33,047 nucleotides of DNA from Alphaproteobacteria bacterium. Its GTDB lineage: Bacteria > Pseudomonadota > Alphaproteobacteria > JAJFFI01. The DNA lies in NCBI GenBank assembly GCA_030066595.1, contig JASJBI010000054.1, positions 1 to 33,047 on the forward strand, given 5' to 3'. Under the pieces are notes generated by a model, which was not told where the DNA came from, ran no database searches, and worked only from the letters and a program-made list of their open reading frames with translations. Positions 7,678-16,164 of the stretch are shown piece by piece. Numbering within the stretch: the stretch's first letter is position 1; every line of letters begins with the position of its first letter. Position numbers and translations under genes: made by a program.

Positions 7678-9936
7678 CTAAGAGGTTGTATAGTATTTCT
7701 CGTAGCGGCCGTGATAGTAGCCGGAATCGGCGAAATCATACTGTGCGTGCCGCTTGACATCGACGCGCGTCAGCACGCCACCAGCCAGATTCGCGCCCGC
7801 CTCCCTCATCTGCTTGAAGCCATGCAGCGCGGCTTCCCGGCGGGTCTTCTCCCATTCAATGACGAAGATGGTCTTGTCCGCATGTCTACAAAGGACGCGC
7901 GAATCTGTGACCGCCAAGACCGGCGAACTATCCAAGATGACCATGTCGTAGGCCTTAGCCAGCTCGCCGACCAACTGTTTCATATGCTCGGAGCCGAGCA
8001 GATCGGGCGGGCTGGCCGCATGCTCCCCGGCCGTGATGACGCTTGCGCCGGAGGGCTCGTCCCTGCGGATCACATCGACCGCGTCTGCTTTCTTGGCGAG
8101 CAATTCCACCAGTCCAGGACTGCGCGGCAGCCCGAGCCGAGTGTGCACGGTTGGCTTGCGCAGATCGCAATCGATGATGACCACCTTCTTGCCAGAGCGA
8201 GCCAGCAGCCGGGCCAAGGACAGCGACACCGTGGTCTTTCCCTCTTCCGCCCCGGAAGAGGTCAGCAGGACGATTTTTGGCGGCCTGTCAACGTCTGACA
8301 GGGTCAAGCCCACCTGGAGATTGCGCAGGGACTCCGCATAGGCGGAGGACGGCTCGTCCAGCACGTACTGGATCGGGTCGGTCTTGCTCTTGATCTGAGG
8401 GATCAGGCCGAGGGCCGGATATCCCGAGAGGGTCTCGATCTGCTCCATGCTGCGGAACCCGGCGTCAAGCTGCTCGACCAGGAACACCAACGCGACGCCG
8501 AGGAGCGTTGAGAGGATCAAGGCTGCGCCAATGATCAGCTTCTTTCTCGGGAAATCCGGCTCAGTCGGAACATCCGCCGCCGAGATAATGCGAGCATCCG
8601 GCGCCTGGATGTCCTGCTGTGCGCTGGTCTCCTTGAACCGCGCGAGAAAGGTCTCCATCAGAGTCCGATTGGCCTCCGACTCCCGCTCCAGGGCACGCAG
8701 TTGGACGTCCTTGGCGTTGAGCTCCCCAACACGCTGCTCCAGCTGTTCGAGGCTCTTCCGCAACGACGCCTCGCGCGCCAGGGCCACGTCCACCTCGTTG
8801 CGAAGTCCTTCGACAATCTTCGTGACCTCGGCCGCGATCTTTGCGCGTAGGTCGTTGATCTCGGTCCGAACCGCAATCATGCGCGGATGCTTGGGGCCGT
8901 ACTCCACCGACAGCTCCGCGGCGCGGCCAAGCACTTCCGACTCCCGTTGGCGCAGCGCCTGTATCAACCGCGACTGCAGCACGTCGGCGGCAGACTCGGC
9001 CCCGCCGCGCTTCATCAGGTCTTCGATCTGCTGCAACCGCGCCTCTGATTCCGCGCGTTTCGCGCCCGCGATGACCAGCTGAGAGCTCAGCTCCGAGATC
9101 TGCGCCGCCGCCAGATTCACGTCGTCCTTGCCCTTCACCAGGCCGGACTGCCTGCGGAACTCCTCGACCGCACGGTCGGTCACGACCACACCTTTGCGAA
9201 GCTCGGTCAAGCGGCCCTGCAGCCAGTCATTGGCCCGCTTGGTCGCTTCGAACTTCGCCTCGAGCTGGTCCACGAGATACTCATCGACAAGCTTGTTGGC
9301 GATTCGCGCGGCCTTCACAGCGTTCTCGGAGTCGACGGATACCTCGATGACACGGGACTGCTCCTTGGGGAGCACGGAGACCACCGCAAGCAGGTTGCTC
9401 ACGATGCGAATGCGAGCCATCTCCTCGGGGCTCGCCTTTTCCGAGCTCGTGGTGACGCCCTCTTCATCTGGCGGCAGTAGACTCCGCTTCTGGGCGCGGA
9501 TCCATCCCACGACCAAGGACAGGATGGTCTTTTCTCGCAGGGCGCCATTGAACTCGGGATCCTGATCGAGCTTCAAGGCATCAACCACCCGCCCCGCGAG
9601 CCGGCGCGATTTGATCACCTGGATCTCGCTGTTCATTGTCTCCAGACCCGGGGGCAGGCCGGAAAGGACGGAATCGATCTCGATGACCTGCGACTCCCGA
9701 GGCTCGAGCATCACCAGGGCCGTCGCCTTATACAGGGGAGTGAGCTGAAAACTGACCAAGACCGAGAGCGCCGTCAGCAGCGTCACAGTCCCGATGATGA
9801 TCCGGCGCCGGCGCCACAGTTTGCGCAGGATTTCGCGCAGGTCGATTTCGCTACCGGAGCTCTGCATCCCAAACAATTGGTGCCAGCTCTGCCAGCTTTG
9901 GTCCTGCCCTGCGGTAAGTCCTGGGTTCGATGACAT
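7678..9936 (-). CDS. Wzz/GumC polysaccharide co-polymerase fused to BY-kinase (Wzc-like)
   Basis: This protein of about 750 residues controls chain length and export of the exopolysaccharide from the inner membrane. The N-terminal Wzz domain has a first membrane segment after a basic patch (RKLWRRRRIII) and a long periplasmic coiled-coil region with many heptad-like RxELxxL runs. The second membrane segment is LIIGAALILSTLLGVALVF. The cytoplasmic tyrosine-kinase domain carries Walker A (SSGAEEGKTT), Walker A' (VVIIDCDLRKP) and Walker B (MVILDSSP). The tail is a tyrosine cluster (YDFADSGYYHGRYEKYY), the usual autophosphorylation site. Start ATG 9936 was preferred to a TTG six codons upstream. 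It lies between the Wza-like gene and the unknown membrane protein in one minus-strand operon. Confidence 0.94.
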   Translation of the reverse strand: MSSNPGLTAGQDQSWQSWHQLFGMQSSGSEIDLREILRKLWRRRRIIIGTVTLLTALSVLVSFQLTPLYKATALVMLEPRESQVIEIDSVLSGLPPGLETMNSEIQVIKSRRLAGRVVDALKLDQDPEFNGALREKTILSLVVGWIRAQKRSLLPPDEEGVTTSSEKASPEEMARIRIVSNLLAVVSVLPKEQSRVIEVSVDSENAVKAARIANKLVDEYLVDQLEAKFEATKRANDWLQGRLTELRKGVVVTDRAVEEFRRQSGLVKGKDDVNLAAAQISELSSQLVIAGAKRAESEARLQQIEDLMKRGGAESAADVLQSRLIQALRQRESEVLGRAAELSVEYGPKHPRMIAVRTEINDLRAKIAAEVTKIVEGLRNEVDVALAREASLRKSLEQLEQRVGELNAKDVQLRALERESEANRTLMETFLARFKETSAQQDIQAPDARIISAADVPTEPDFPRKKLIIGAALILSTLLGVALVFLVEQLDAGFRSMEQIETLSGYPALGLIPQIKSKTDPIQYVLDEPSSAYAESLRNLQVGLTLSDVDRPPKIVLLTSSGAEEGKTTVSLSLARLLARSGKKVVIIDCDLRKPTVHTRLGLPRSPGLVELLAKKADAVDVIRRDEPSGASVITAGEHAASPPDLLGSEHMKQLVGELAKAYDMVILDSSPVLAVTDSRVLCRHADKTIFVIEWEKTRREAALHGFKQMREAGANLAGGVLTRVDVKRHAQYDFADSGYYHGRYEKYYTTS

Positions 9937-10055
9937 GGTCGCTGTCTGCCGCAATGGGTTACTAGGCTCGGAACACTACGAAACGATCACATCCTCAAGG
10001 CGCAGGCAGGCGCCATCTTAGACCAGATTCTGACATGCATGGGGAAAACAATCCG

Positions 10056-10598
10056 CTAGAAGAAACGCTCCTGAACCTCGATCAGGTCGCCTGGAAGCAC
10101 GACGGTGTTCGGCCCGGCCCGCTCCTTTCCGCCCGTCGGATTGGTCGCCCTTTGAATCAGGAACTCTTCTTCCTTGGCGCGGTAGGTGAAGCCGCCAGCC
10201 ATGGCCACGGCATTCAGGATGGTCATGCCGTTGCGATACGGGTAGCTCCCCGGACGCCGGACCTCCCCGATGATGTCAAAGGGGCGGTAGTTCAGCACCT
10301 CCACGCTCACGCGCGGATTCTTCAAGTAGTCCGGCTGCAGCAAGTTCACGATCTTGGTCTCAAGCTGGGTGACGGTGAGCCCTCCCGCCTTAACCTTGCC
10401 GACAAAAGGTAAAGATATATCCCCAGCGCCAGTGACCGAGAACTCGCCCGACATGTCCTCCTGGCCGAACACGGTCACCCGTAGCCGGTCTCCGGAGCCG
10501 AGCGTGTAATCGCCGGATTGCTCCTGCTGGGCCGAGGCCGAGGCCGCCGCCAGAGCGAACACGAGGCCGATGAAGAGCCTCCGCAGCCACGTCGCCAT
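10056..10598 (-). CDS. Wza-like polysaccharide export protein (periplasmic/outer membrane)
   Basis: This small polysaccharide-export protein has about 180 residues. A signal peptide is visible (MATWLRRLFIGLVFALAA..., cleavage near ASA-QQ). The Poly_export domain follows: YTLGSGDRLRVTVFGQEDMS, then ISLPFVGKVKAGG and a YLKNPRVSVEVLNYRPF region. A single SLBB-like unit comes next (IIGEVRRPGSYPYRNGMTI...AVAMAGGFTYRA), ending VVLPGDLIEVQERFF. It lacks the lipoprotein cysteine and long C-terminal helix of E. coli Wza, as is common for short alphaproteobacterial versions, so a separate outer-membrane channel is likely, perhaps the adjacent beta-barrel. ATG 10598 was chosen because it begins the signal peptide; in-frame ATG 10646 and GTG 10664 lie upstream. 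Confidence 0.9.
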   Translation of the reverse strand: MATWLRRLFIGLVFALAAASASAQQEQSGDYTLGSGDRLRVTVFGQEDMSGEFSVTGAGDISLPFVGKVKAGGLTVTQLETKIVNLLQPDYLKNPRVSVEVLNYRPFDIIGEVRRPGSYPYRNGMTILNAVAMAGGFTYRAKEEEFLIQRATNPTGGKERAGPNTVVLPGDLIEVQERFF

Positions 10599-10736
10599 GG
10601 CGCCAAGACCAACCGGCCTGGCTGATTCAACCACCAAGATCTGCATGTTGTCTCGGACGTTCACGGTCTACCTGACCCACTTCCAACGCGTGCGCGCTTT
10701 AACACGCCGGCCTTTAATAAGCCGTAAATAGCACCA

Positions 10737-12134
10737 TCAGAGTTGCGCCTCAAGCCTCAGCAGGAAGAGGTGGATATTGAAGCTGGCGCCCGAGACGTTT
10801 GAGTCGCGTCGGGTAAATTCGTAGCCGCCTGTGACGTAGAAGTTCCGGTTCAGGAAATATCTCGCGTTCGCGGCTGCCCGGTAGATGTCGTCGTCGCGAT
10901 CCGTGCCTTCATAACGGTTGAACTGTCCGCTGCCCCTCGCGCTCAGCAGCAGGTTGCGCAGCAGTTCGTGGTCGACCGATGCTCCGGCGCGCGTGGCGAA
11001 GAAGCCCGCGTTGCCGAAGGTCGTCGTTTCCTCGATGGTCCGGTTGACGAACGCCTTGACGGTCGTCAAGCCCGTGGGCGTCCACGTCAAATCGACGCCG
11101 AAAGACGGCCCCTCAATGGTCGGCAGGCGTCCGTCGTCGTACTCCTGGCGACGGTAGCCCGCGAAGATATTGCCGAACAGAAGGCCGGTCAAATCGACCG
11201 CCGTGCCTCCGACGATCTCGAAACCGTCCGAATCTTTATCGACACCAAAGTCGTCGACATTCGTCTTGTAGTCACGAACGTTCCCGGAAAACTGTAGGAA
11301 GGCATCGTAGTTTGGAATGATCTCGTAGCTGACGGTTGCGGCACCCAGATACTCGGTGCGGTCCCGATCGTCGTTGTTGATCTTGCCGAACGGCGTCGTG
11401 GCATCGCGGAAGTCGAACTTGCGGGCATTGCCATCCACGCGGAAGGTCCAGCGGTTCAACCGCTGGAAGTACCCGATCTGTGGTTCGAGCGTGAAGAAGA
11501 TCGTCGGGAACTCCCCTCTCACTTCGTCGGGCGAGCCGCGGTCTTCATGCCGGCGCGCCCAGCGCAGGCCGCCGAATACATTGCTGTCGCCGGTGATGTC
11601 GTACCGTCCCGTCGCCTCGGCAAGCACGTCCTGATAGTCCTCGGTCCGCTCTCTTATGTAGCGGCCGAGATCAGCCCGGAAGTTGATGTTTGCCTCGTGT
11701 CGGGTCCAGTCCGAAAGGACCTGAACCCCCGGCGAGAAGATCGAGATGTGATCGCCGATCGTGTCGTCCTCATCGGCGAAGACGTTTGTGTCAAAAAGCT
11801 GGGTATAGGAGAAACTAGGATAGATGAAGGCGGACGCATCTCGCCACCGAATGCCAACCGGGTCGAAATCCGGGCGCGGGCGCGTGGTCACGGTCTCGCC
11901 GCGCTGCGGCTCCACCGTCGGCTGCTGGAATGTCGGCGGAGGCGTAGAGGGCAGCTGGACGCCCGGCTGCACCGCGCGCCGGACCCCCGGCCGCACGGCG
12001 GGATTGACGCCCGGGCTGACACCGGGCGTCACCGCCGGCGTCGACGTTTGCCCGTGCGCCGGAGCAGTCGCCGTGACGCAACCGACGGCGACAGCAATGG
12101 CAGCAATCAGGATCTTACCGTCCAGCGAACGCAT
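10737..12134 (-). CDS. Outer-membrane beta-barrel protein of the exopolysaccharide cluster (BBP2-like)
   Basis: A secreted protein of about 465 residues. It has a signal peptide (MRSLDGKILIAAIAVAVGC..., cleavage near AHG-QT) and then a low-complexity Val-Pro-Gly linker. Alternating hydrophobic strands rich in aromatic residues and aspartate fill the rest (for example YPSFSYTQLFDTNVF and RYIRERTEDYQDV), ending in a barrel-like C-terminus LFLLRLEAQL. This matches the beta-barrel porin 2 (BBP2) type proteins often encoded beside wza/wzc in alphaproteobacteria. It may form or assist the outer-membrane exit for the polymer. ATG 12134 was chosen for the signal peptide and a GGGGG Shine-Dalgarno; the frame stays open to 12326. 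The wza-like gene follows on the same strand 138 bp downstream. Confidence 0.8.
   Translation of the reverse strand: MRSLDGKILIAAIAVAVGCVTATAPAHGQTSTPAVTPGVSPGVNPAVRPGVRRAVQPGVQLPSTPPPTFQQPTVEPQRGETVTTRPRPDFDPVGIRWRDASAFIYPSFSYTQLFDTNVFADEDDTIGDHISIFSPGVQVLSDWTRHEANINFRADLGRYIRERTEDYQDVLAEATGRYDITGDSNVFGGLRWARRHEDRGSPDEVRGEFPTIFFTLEPQIGYFQRLNRWTFRVDGNARKFDFRDATTPFGKINNDDRDRTEYLGAATVSYEIIPNYDAFLQFSGNVRDYKTNVDDFGVDKDSDGFEIVGGTAVDLTGLLFGNIFAGYRRQEYDDGRLPTIEGPSFGVDLTWTPTGLTTVKAFVNRTIEETTTFGNAGFFATRAGASVDHELLRNLLLSARGSGQFNRYEGTDRDDDIYRAAANARYFLNRNFYVTGGYEFTRRDSNVSGASFNIHLFLLRLEAQL
11955..12038 (-). repeat. Val-Pro-Gly low-complexity repeat in the beta-barrel protein
   Basis: Residues about 33-60 of the barrel protein are a run of short degenerate units of the form xPGV or xPAV (TPGV, SPGV, NPAV, RPGV, QPGV). 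At DNA level this is an imperfect 12-nt tandem repeat. It lies between the signal peptide and the barrel and probably acts as a flexible or extended periplasmic linker. Confidence 0.7.
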
Positions 12135-12496
12135 GCTACCCCCGAGTCCCTTTGCGAGTATTGGTGTTATCGAGTGCGTTGCCCGCACGCTAGCTTCATT
12201 TGTAGGTTGCCCACGCCCGGCCGACACATCGGCCCAATCGGCAGGTCGCCGCTGGGTGCCCAGCCGAATTGAACGTGCAAAGACTACACCGATCCTTTTC
12301 GGGATTGCACGCCCTTCGGCGGTCATCGGCCCCAGAAAGGTCCATTTTTTCTAGGCACTGTGACTAATTTGCCAAAGGATTTCTCATACGACCGACCGGC
12401 CCAAACACAGTCGGATCGGCTCGGCCAGCTTCACCGCGCCCGCCGGACCGATTTCCACGTTTCGCGCCGAATCCACCGCATATCCCGCCAACCCAC
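12135..12496. other. Intergenic region upstream of the beta-barrel gene
   Basis: About 360 bp with no convincing gene. Open frames through here have no signal peptide, motif or codon pattern that stands out. It should contain the promoter of the barrel-wza-wzc operon, but no promoter hexamers could be identified with confidence. Confidence 0.45.
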
Positions 12497-12532
12497 AAAA
12501 AAACCGGCCGGCGGACTTGATCCGCCGGCCGG
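12497..12532 (-). terminator. Rho-independent terminator of the small secreted-protein gene
   Basis: A perfect 12-bp stem (CCGGCCGGCGGA at 12504-12515, pairing with 12521-12532) has a 5-nt loop (12516-12520). Seven A residues at 12497-12503 read as a T7 tract on the minus strand directly after the hairpin. It lies about 100 bp downstream of the stop of the minus-strand gene ending at 12633. On the plus strand only CCTTTCT follows, so it is mainly a leftward terminator. Confidence 0.9.
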
Positions 12533-12632
12533 CCTTTCTGGTCTCATCAAACGCCCGAGGTGGCGCTTCGCCGAGTTTTTCCGCCGCTATCTCATGCCTC
12601 AGGGCCGCCTGTCGTCCACACCCCTTGTTTTT

Positions 12633-13217
12633 CTAGTCGAAATTGGGTGAGGACGGGCTCAATTGCGGGGTGCTTGCGGCAGCCTCAACCAGCTCTTCTT
12701 CCGTCGGACCCAGCCGCGTCGTATTGGGGGACTTCACGAATCCCTCGCGGTTCTGCTCGACCGGGGAGTTGACGTCCGGTGCATCCGCGCCTGGGCCCGG
12801 AGGCGCGAGACCGCCGCCGGCGGCTGTCTGCACCAGCGCTTCCAGTTCGCTGGCGACCACCTCATCCGCCTGCGGGCAGGCCGTCAGCACCGCATCGGCG
12901 ACAGCTGCCGCCGGCGAAGGATCGGATGGATCCTGCTCGACGATGGCCCGTTCGGCCACGGTCCGGAAGATGTCACGCACGTCGTCCAGCCCCGCTTCGA
13001 CGGCCTCGGCAGAGGCTCCCGTCTCGGGGCACGCCGCAGCGGCCGCCTCGCCGGCGATCTCAGCCGCGCTGGTCGGATCCTCGATGACTGAATTGTCCAG
13101 CTGCAATCGAACGTTCGGGTCCAAAGCCGCGATTGCGGGGTAAGCTCCTGCTACCCCCAAGAGCACGGCACCCGCCACGGCGGCTGGCCCGATCCCTCTC
13201 CGCAAATCCCGCAACAT
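12633..13217 (-). CDS. Small secreted alanine-rich protein with two conserved-looking cysteines, unknown function
   Basis: Unrecognised family, 194 residues. Residues 1-30 form a signal peptide (basic MLRDLRR, hydrophobic AVAGAVLLGVAGA, cleavage near AIA-AL). The mature part is acidic and alanine-rich. It contains two similar segments, each an alanine-rich helix ending in AACP (Cys63) or TACP (Cys114) followed by a second helix, suggesting an internal duplication and one disulphide in the periplasm. The tail is proline- and serine-rich and ends in PNFD. Start ATG 13217 is fixed by a perfect AGGAGGT Shine-Dalgarno; a GTG three codons upstream would overlap it. The gene is monocistronic with its own strong terminator. 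Nothing in it points to an enzyme. Confidence 0.72.
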   Translation of the reverse strand: MLRDLRRGIGPAAVAGAVLLGVAGAYPAIAALDPNVRLQLDNSVIEDPTSAAEIAGEAAAAACPETGASAEAVEAGLDDVRDIFRTVAERAIVEQDPSDPSPAAAVADAVLTACPQADEVVASELEALVQTAAGGGLAPPGPGADAPDVNSPVEQNREGFVKSPNTTRLGPTEEELVEAAASTPQLSPSSPNFD

Positions 13218-13224
13218 TACATCC

Positions 13225-13231
13225 ACCTCCT
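13225..13231 (-). promoter_or_regulatory. Strong ribosome binding site that decides the start at 13217
   Basis: AGGAGGT on the minus strand, 7 nt before ATG 13217. It overlaps the alternative GTG at 13226, which is therefore unlikely to be used. The strength suggests a highly translated protein. Confidence 0.75.
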
Positions 13232-13387
13232 GTATCTCGCCGCGCGCCAGGACCTATGCCTGTGTGCCTGCTTGGCAAATCGTTAATAATAGACAGGAAA
13301 ATCCCCTGCTTATTCTGTTGCAGAGTACACTGACTCGTTATGTGGCCGCAAAGGGTTTTTCATGACTTGTTAACCATGGACGTTAAG

Positions 13388-13407
13388 GCGTGACATTAGA
13401 ATCACGC
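13388..13407. promoter_or_regulatory. Inverted repeat of unknown role between two minus-strand genes
   Basis: GCGTGA (13388-13393) and TCACGC (13402-13407) form perfect 6-bp arms around an 8-nt AT-rich centre. It lies about 75 bp after the lipoprotein gene and 170 bp before the secreted-protein gene. It could be an operator; no T tract follows, so a terminator is less likely. A TTAACCAT...TTAA pair stands just to the left (13370-13386). Confidence 0.3.
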
Positions 13408-13482
13408 AGGAATCACCAGACTCAGCCGACTGCCGGGGACGACCAAAAGTCACAAATCAACATAGGAACACGTTCTTAGGAC

Positions 13483-14316
13483 CTAAAAGCACCGTAGCGA
13501 GCGACCGGCCTTGGGTCCGCAGAAGCCTCGCGGCGGGCGCGCCGCACGCGGGCCACGATTACGGACCGTGGCGGTGAGGTCCGGACCCAGCTTGGCCACA
13601 GCGGTCGCCCGACCAAGCGCGCTGCCATCATCGCCCACGCTTGCCGGCTGCCCCGCAAACAGGGCCAGCGGGCTCCGAGACAGTTCGACGTATTTGTCCT
13701 GGATCGACTGCTCCGCGACCTGGATCGTCATCTTGCCGGCGTCGACCTGCTCCATCACGCTCACGCGGTAGCTGAGGTAGCTGTCCACCGTTGGGTTGAG
13801 ATCCTGCCCATAGAGCGCGCGAAACTGGTCCCGTATCAGCCGTTCGGCCTCCGTTCGCTTGAGCTTGCCATGGGTCGCCATCCAGTCGTAGTAGGCTTCG
13901 TAGGCGCGCACCTGGGCGTCCCGGGTGCCGCCTTCCCCATAGGTCACCAGCCCATCCCGGTCGAACAGGATCCAGTGCGGGATCGGAGACCAGTCCGCCT
14001 GCCCCACCATGCGGTATTCAACTACCACGAATTTGGTATCCGGGTTGTCCGGCATCGTGAATTCGGTCCGGCTCAGTGGCGCCTCTCCCATGATTTCGAC
14101 GACGGTTTCCTCGGACAGCCCAGACGTCAGTTCGTCCGACGCAGTTGGCGTCTCGCAGGCGGTCAGCCCCATCAGCAGCAATGCCGCGCAACAGCCGGCG
14201 AGGGATCGCCGCCGGATGACCGCGCAGCCGCCGGCTGCCTGTCGATAGATAGCCTGAGCGACCGCCTTGATCTCCTTGACCTCATTCCGGCCCCGGCCCT
14301 TACCCAAGATCCGCAT
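13483..14316 (-). CDS. Predicted lipoprotein of unknown function
   Basis: A 277-residue protein whose family I do not recognise. A hydrophobic segment (AGCCAALLLMGLTAC) ends in a lipobox with Cys54, so the mature protein is probably anchored to a membrane. The stretch before it is unusually long (about 35 residues) and basic, and no alternative ATG or GTG start was found closer. The mature region has EETVVEIMGEAPLSRTEF and a FVVVEYRMVG strand, resembling SmpA/BamE-like small lipoprotein folds only loosely. A helical middle part follows, and then an arginine/proline-rich tail (RNRGPRAARPPRGF) with a cysteine. It lies at the edge of the polysaccharide cluster and is divergent from the DUF6134 gene. 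No function can be assigned. Confidence 0.65.
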   Translation of the reverse strand: MRILGKGRGRNEVKEIKAVAQAIYRQAAGGCAVIRRRSLAGCCAALLLMGLTACETPTASDELTSGLSEETVVEIMGEAPLSRTEFTMPDNPDTKFVVVEYRMVGQADWSPIPHWILFDRDGLVTYGEGGTRDAQVRAYEAYYDWMATHGKLKRTEAERLIRDQFRALYGQDLNPTVDSYLSYRVSVMEQVDAGKMTIQVAEQSIQDKYVELSRSPLALFAGQPASVGDDGSALGRATAVAKLGPDLTATVRNRGPRAARPPRGFCGPKAGRSLRCF

Positions 14317-14579
14317 GCCTCCGATCCACCCTGTTTTCCCAGCTTATCGAACCACTAATTCAGCCATAGCGGGATCGAGCATACCGGCGGCAGGGAAACA
14401 GCGGAAGCCCGGATCTACGCCATCGGAGTATTTCACACCGGCCCAACTAAGGGGCCGGAACCGACGGCAAGCGCGGACATCCAGTTGCACCTGTCGCACG
14501 TACTTACGGTAGATCGGGCTGCTAGCGACCTCGAGCGCGGCAGCAAAGCGCGGTGCAGCATTGACGGGAGCCAAACGGC

Positions 14580-15302
14580 ATGATTGTAAAGAGAGTGATG
14601 GCTAGCGCCAACCGGAAGCGAGCGATCGTCCTAGGCACTGTGATGGCGGCCTTTATGGCAGCGCCTGCCGTCGCGTCGCTGTACGGCACGCAAGCGCTGG
14701 AATTCGTGATGATGCGCGACGGCGATCCGATCGGAAACCATTCGGTGAGCTTCCGTCGGGTCGACCAGGAGACGCAGGTCGACGTCGTCATAGACATCGA
14801 AGTGTCCTTGGCTTTCGTCACACTGTTCCGGTATCAGCACCGTAACCGGGAGGTCTGGCAGGACGGCCGGCTGATTGCCCTGGAGAGCTGGACCGACGAC
14901 GACGGTGAGGAATACAGGGTTTCGGCGCGCGCGGTGGATGGGGGTCTGATGGTCGAGGGGTCGTCCGGACGATTTATGGCGCCTGCAGATATCATTCCGA
15001 CCAGTTACTGGCACCCCGAAACGGTTGCCCAGGATCGGCTGCTGGACACCCAGAGCGGGCGCATCCTCGAGGTGGCGGTCAAGCCCGAAGGGAGCGAGAC
15101 CATCGAGATGGACGGCGTGCAGGTCCCTGCCGAGCGCTACAGCCTGTCAGGGGACTTGACCATGACCCTGTGGTACGGGCCCGGCAAACAGTGGGTCAAG
15201 ACGACCTTCGAGGCGCGCGGCGCAGAGGTCGAATACAACCTTGCGAGCCGCCCGGAAGACGGCAGTCCCGCGCAGTTGCCTGGCGCCACTTCCTCTCGGT
15301 AA
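14580..15302 (+). CDS. Secreted DUF6134-like protein
   Basis: A 240-residue protein with a signal peptide (KRAIVLGTVMAAFMAAPAVAS) and a beta-rich mature part. It begins with an ALEFVMMRDGDPIGNHSVSF stretch, the opening seen in DUF6134 proteins, and continues with FRYQHRNREVWQDGRLIALESW and IIPTSYWHPETV. Such proteins are periplasmic, of unknown function, and predicted to bind lipid or a small molecule; the assignment is from memory of the family, not from a search. Starts at ATG 14580 and ATG 14598 are both possible. It is followed by the SDR gene after 61 bp and may be co-transcribed with it. The unit converges on the fatty-acid-modification operon, which suggests a shared membrane-lipid role. 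Confidence 0.7.
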   Translation: MIVKRVMASANRKRAIVLGTVMAAFMAAPAVASLYGTQALEFVMMRDGDPIGNHSVSFRRVDQETQVDVVIDIEVSLAFVTLFRYQHRNREVWQDGRLIALESWTDDDGEEYRVSARAVDGGLMVEGSSGRFMAPADIIPTSYWHPETVAQDRLLDTQSGRILEVAVKPEGSETIEMDGVQVPAERYSLSGDLTMTLWYGPGKQWVKTTFEARGAEVEYNLASRPEDGSPAQLPGATSSR

Positions 15303-15363
15303 CAGGGCGTCGCCTAGCGGTCCGCAGCCTAGGTCGACGCAGGCTGGCATTGGAGAGGATCGG

Positions 15364-16164
15364 GTGTCGACGCCAAACGAAGACCGCGAAGTTGTTTGGG
15401 TCATGGGCGCCAGCACCGGCCTGGGTCGGTCACTGGCGCTCACCCTGGCGGGTCGCGGCAGGACGGTGGTAGCCTCGGCGCGGAGTGGCGACAAGCTCGA
15501 CCGGCTGGCCAGAGAAGCAGACGGGCTGCCTGGCGCCATCCATGCGTGGCCACTCGATGTCACGGACAGCGACGCCGTCGCCCGGAGCGCGGCCGAAATC
15601 GAGGACCAGCTTGGTCGGGTCGCGGTCGCGGTTCTGAATGCCGGGACCCACTCCCCGGACACGGCCGCCGATCTGCGGTCCGATCGGCTCCGTTCGATCA
15701 TGGAGCTGAATTTCTTCGGAGTCGTGAACGGGCTTGAGGCGGTCCTGCCTCGAATGATCGAGCATGGCGGCGGCAGGGTGGCGATCGTCGCGTCCCTGGC
15801 AGGCTATCGAGGGCTGCCCTCTGCAGCCGCCTATGGCGCCAGCAAGGCCGCGCTGATCAACATGGCGGAATCGCTGCGCCCCGATTTGGCGCGCTACGGC
15901 GTGACGTTGCAGGTGGCAAACCCGGGTTTCGTGCGCACGCCGCTGACGGACAGGAACGAGTTCGCGATGCCGTTCCTGATGGATGTGGAGGATGCGGCGC
16001 AGGCCTTTACAAAGGGTCTGGAATCGGACCGGTTCGAGATTGTCTTCCCGCGGCGCTTCGCCTATCTCATGAAGTTGTTGCGCGTCCTGCCCTATGGCGC
16101 CTTTTTCTCGGTCACCCGCCGGCTCCTCCCGGGCAATGGGGACGGGCGGCCTCCTTCAACATGA
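15364..16164 (+). CDS. Short-chain dehydrogenase/reductase
   Basis: A 266-residue NAD(P)-dependent oxidoreductase. The cofactor loop GASTGLGRS is near the N-terminus, then LNAG, the catalytic serine in IVASLAGYRG, and the YGASK catalytic pair. ANPGFVRTPL, the usual PG motif, follows. It starts at GTG 15364, preceded by GGAGAGG at a good distance; the frame is open further left but inside the end of the upstream gene. It ends in a 4-bp ATGA overlap with the NTF2-like gene, so the two are translationally coupled. An SDR gene is also part of the RpoE/ChrR-linked lipid cluster of Rhodobacter sphaeroides, so a role in fatty-acyl or other lipid oxidation is a reasonable inference. The substrate is unknown. 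Confidence 0.88.
   Translation: MSTPNEDREVVWVMGASTGLGRSLALTLAGRGRTVVASARSGDKLDRLAREADGLPGAIHAWPLDVTDSDAVARSAAEIEDQLGRVAVAVLNAGTHSPDTAADLRSDRLRSIMELNFFGVVNGLEAVLPRMIEHGGGRVAIVASLAGYRGLPSAAAYGASKAALINMAESLRPDLARYGVTLQVANPGFVRTPLTDRNEFAMPFLMDVEDAAQAFTKGLESDRFEIVFPRRFAYLMKLLRVLPYGAFFSVTRRLLPGNGDGRPPST

Noticed and set aside
12360..12650. Plus-strand 96-codon open frame upstream of the secreted-protein gene
   Set aside because: It runs through the terminator hairpin and has no protein features; it looks like chance in GC-rich DNA.
14344..14574. Minus-strand 76-codon open frame between the lipoprotein and DUF6134 genes
   Set aside because: It would start with TTG without a ribosome site and shows no signal peptide, motif or family resemblance.
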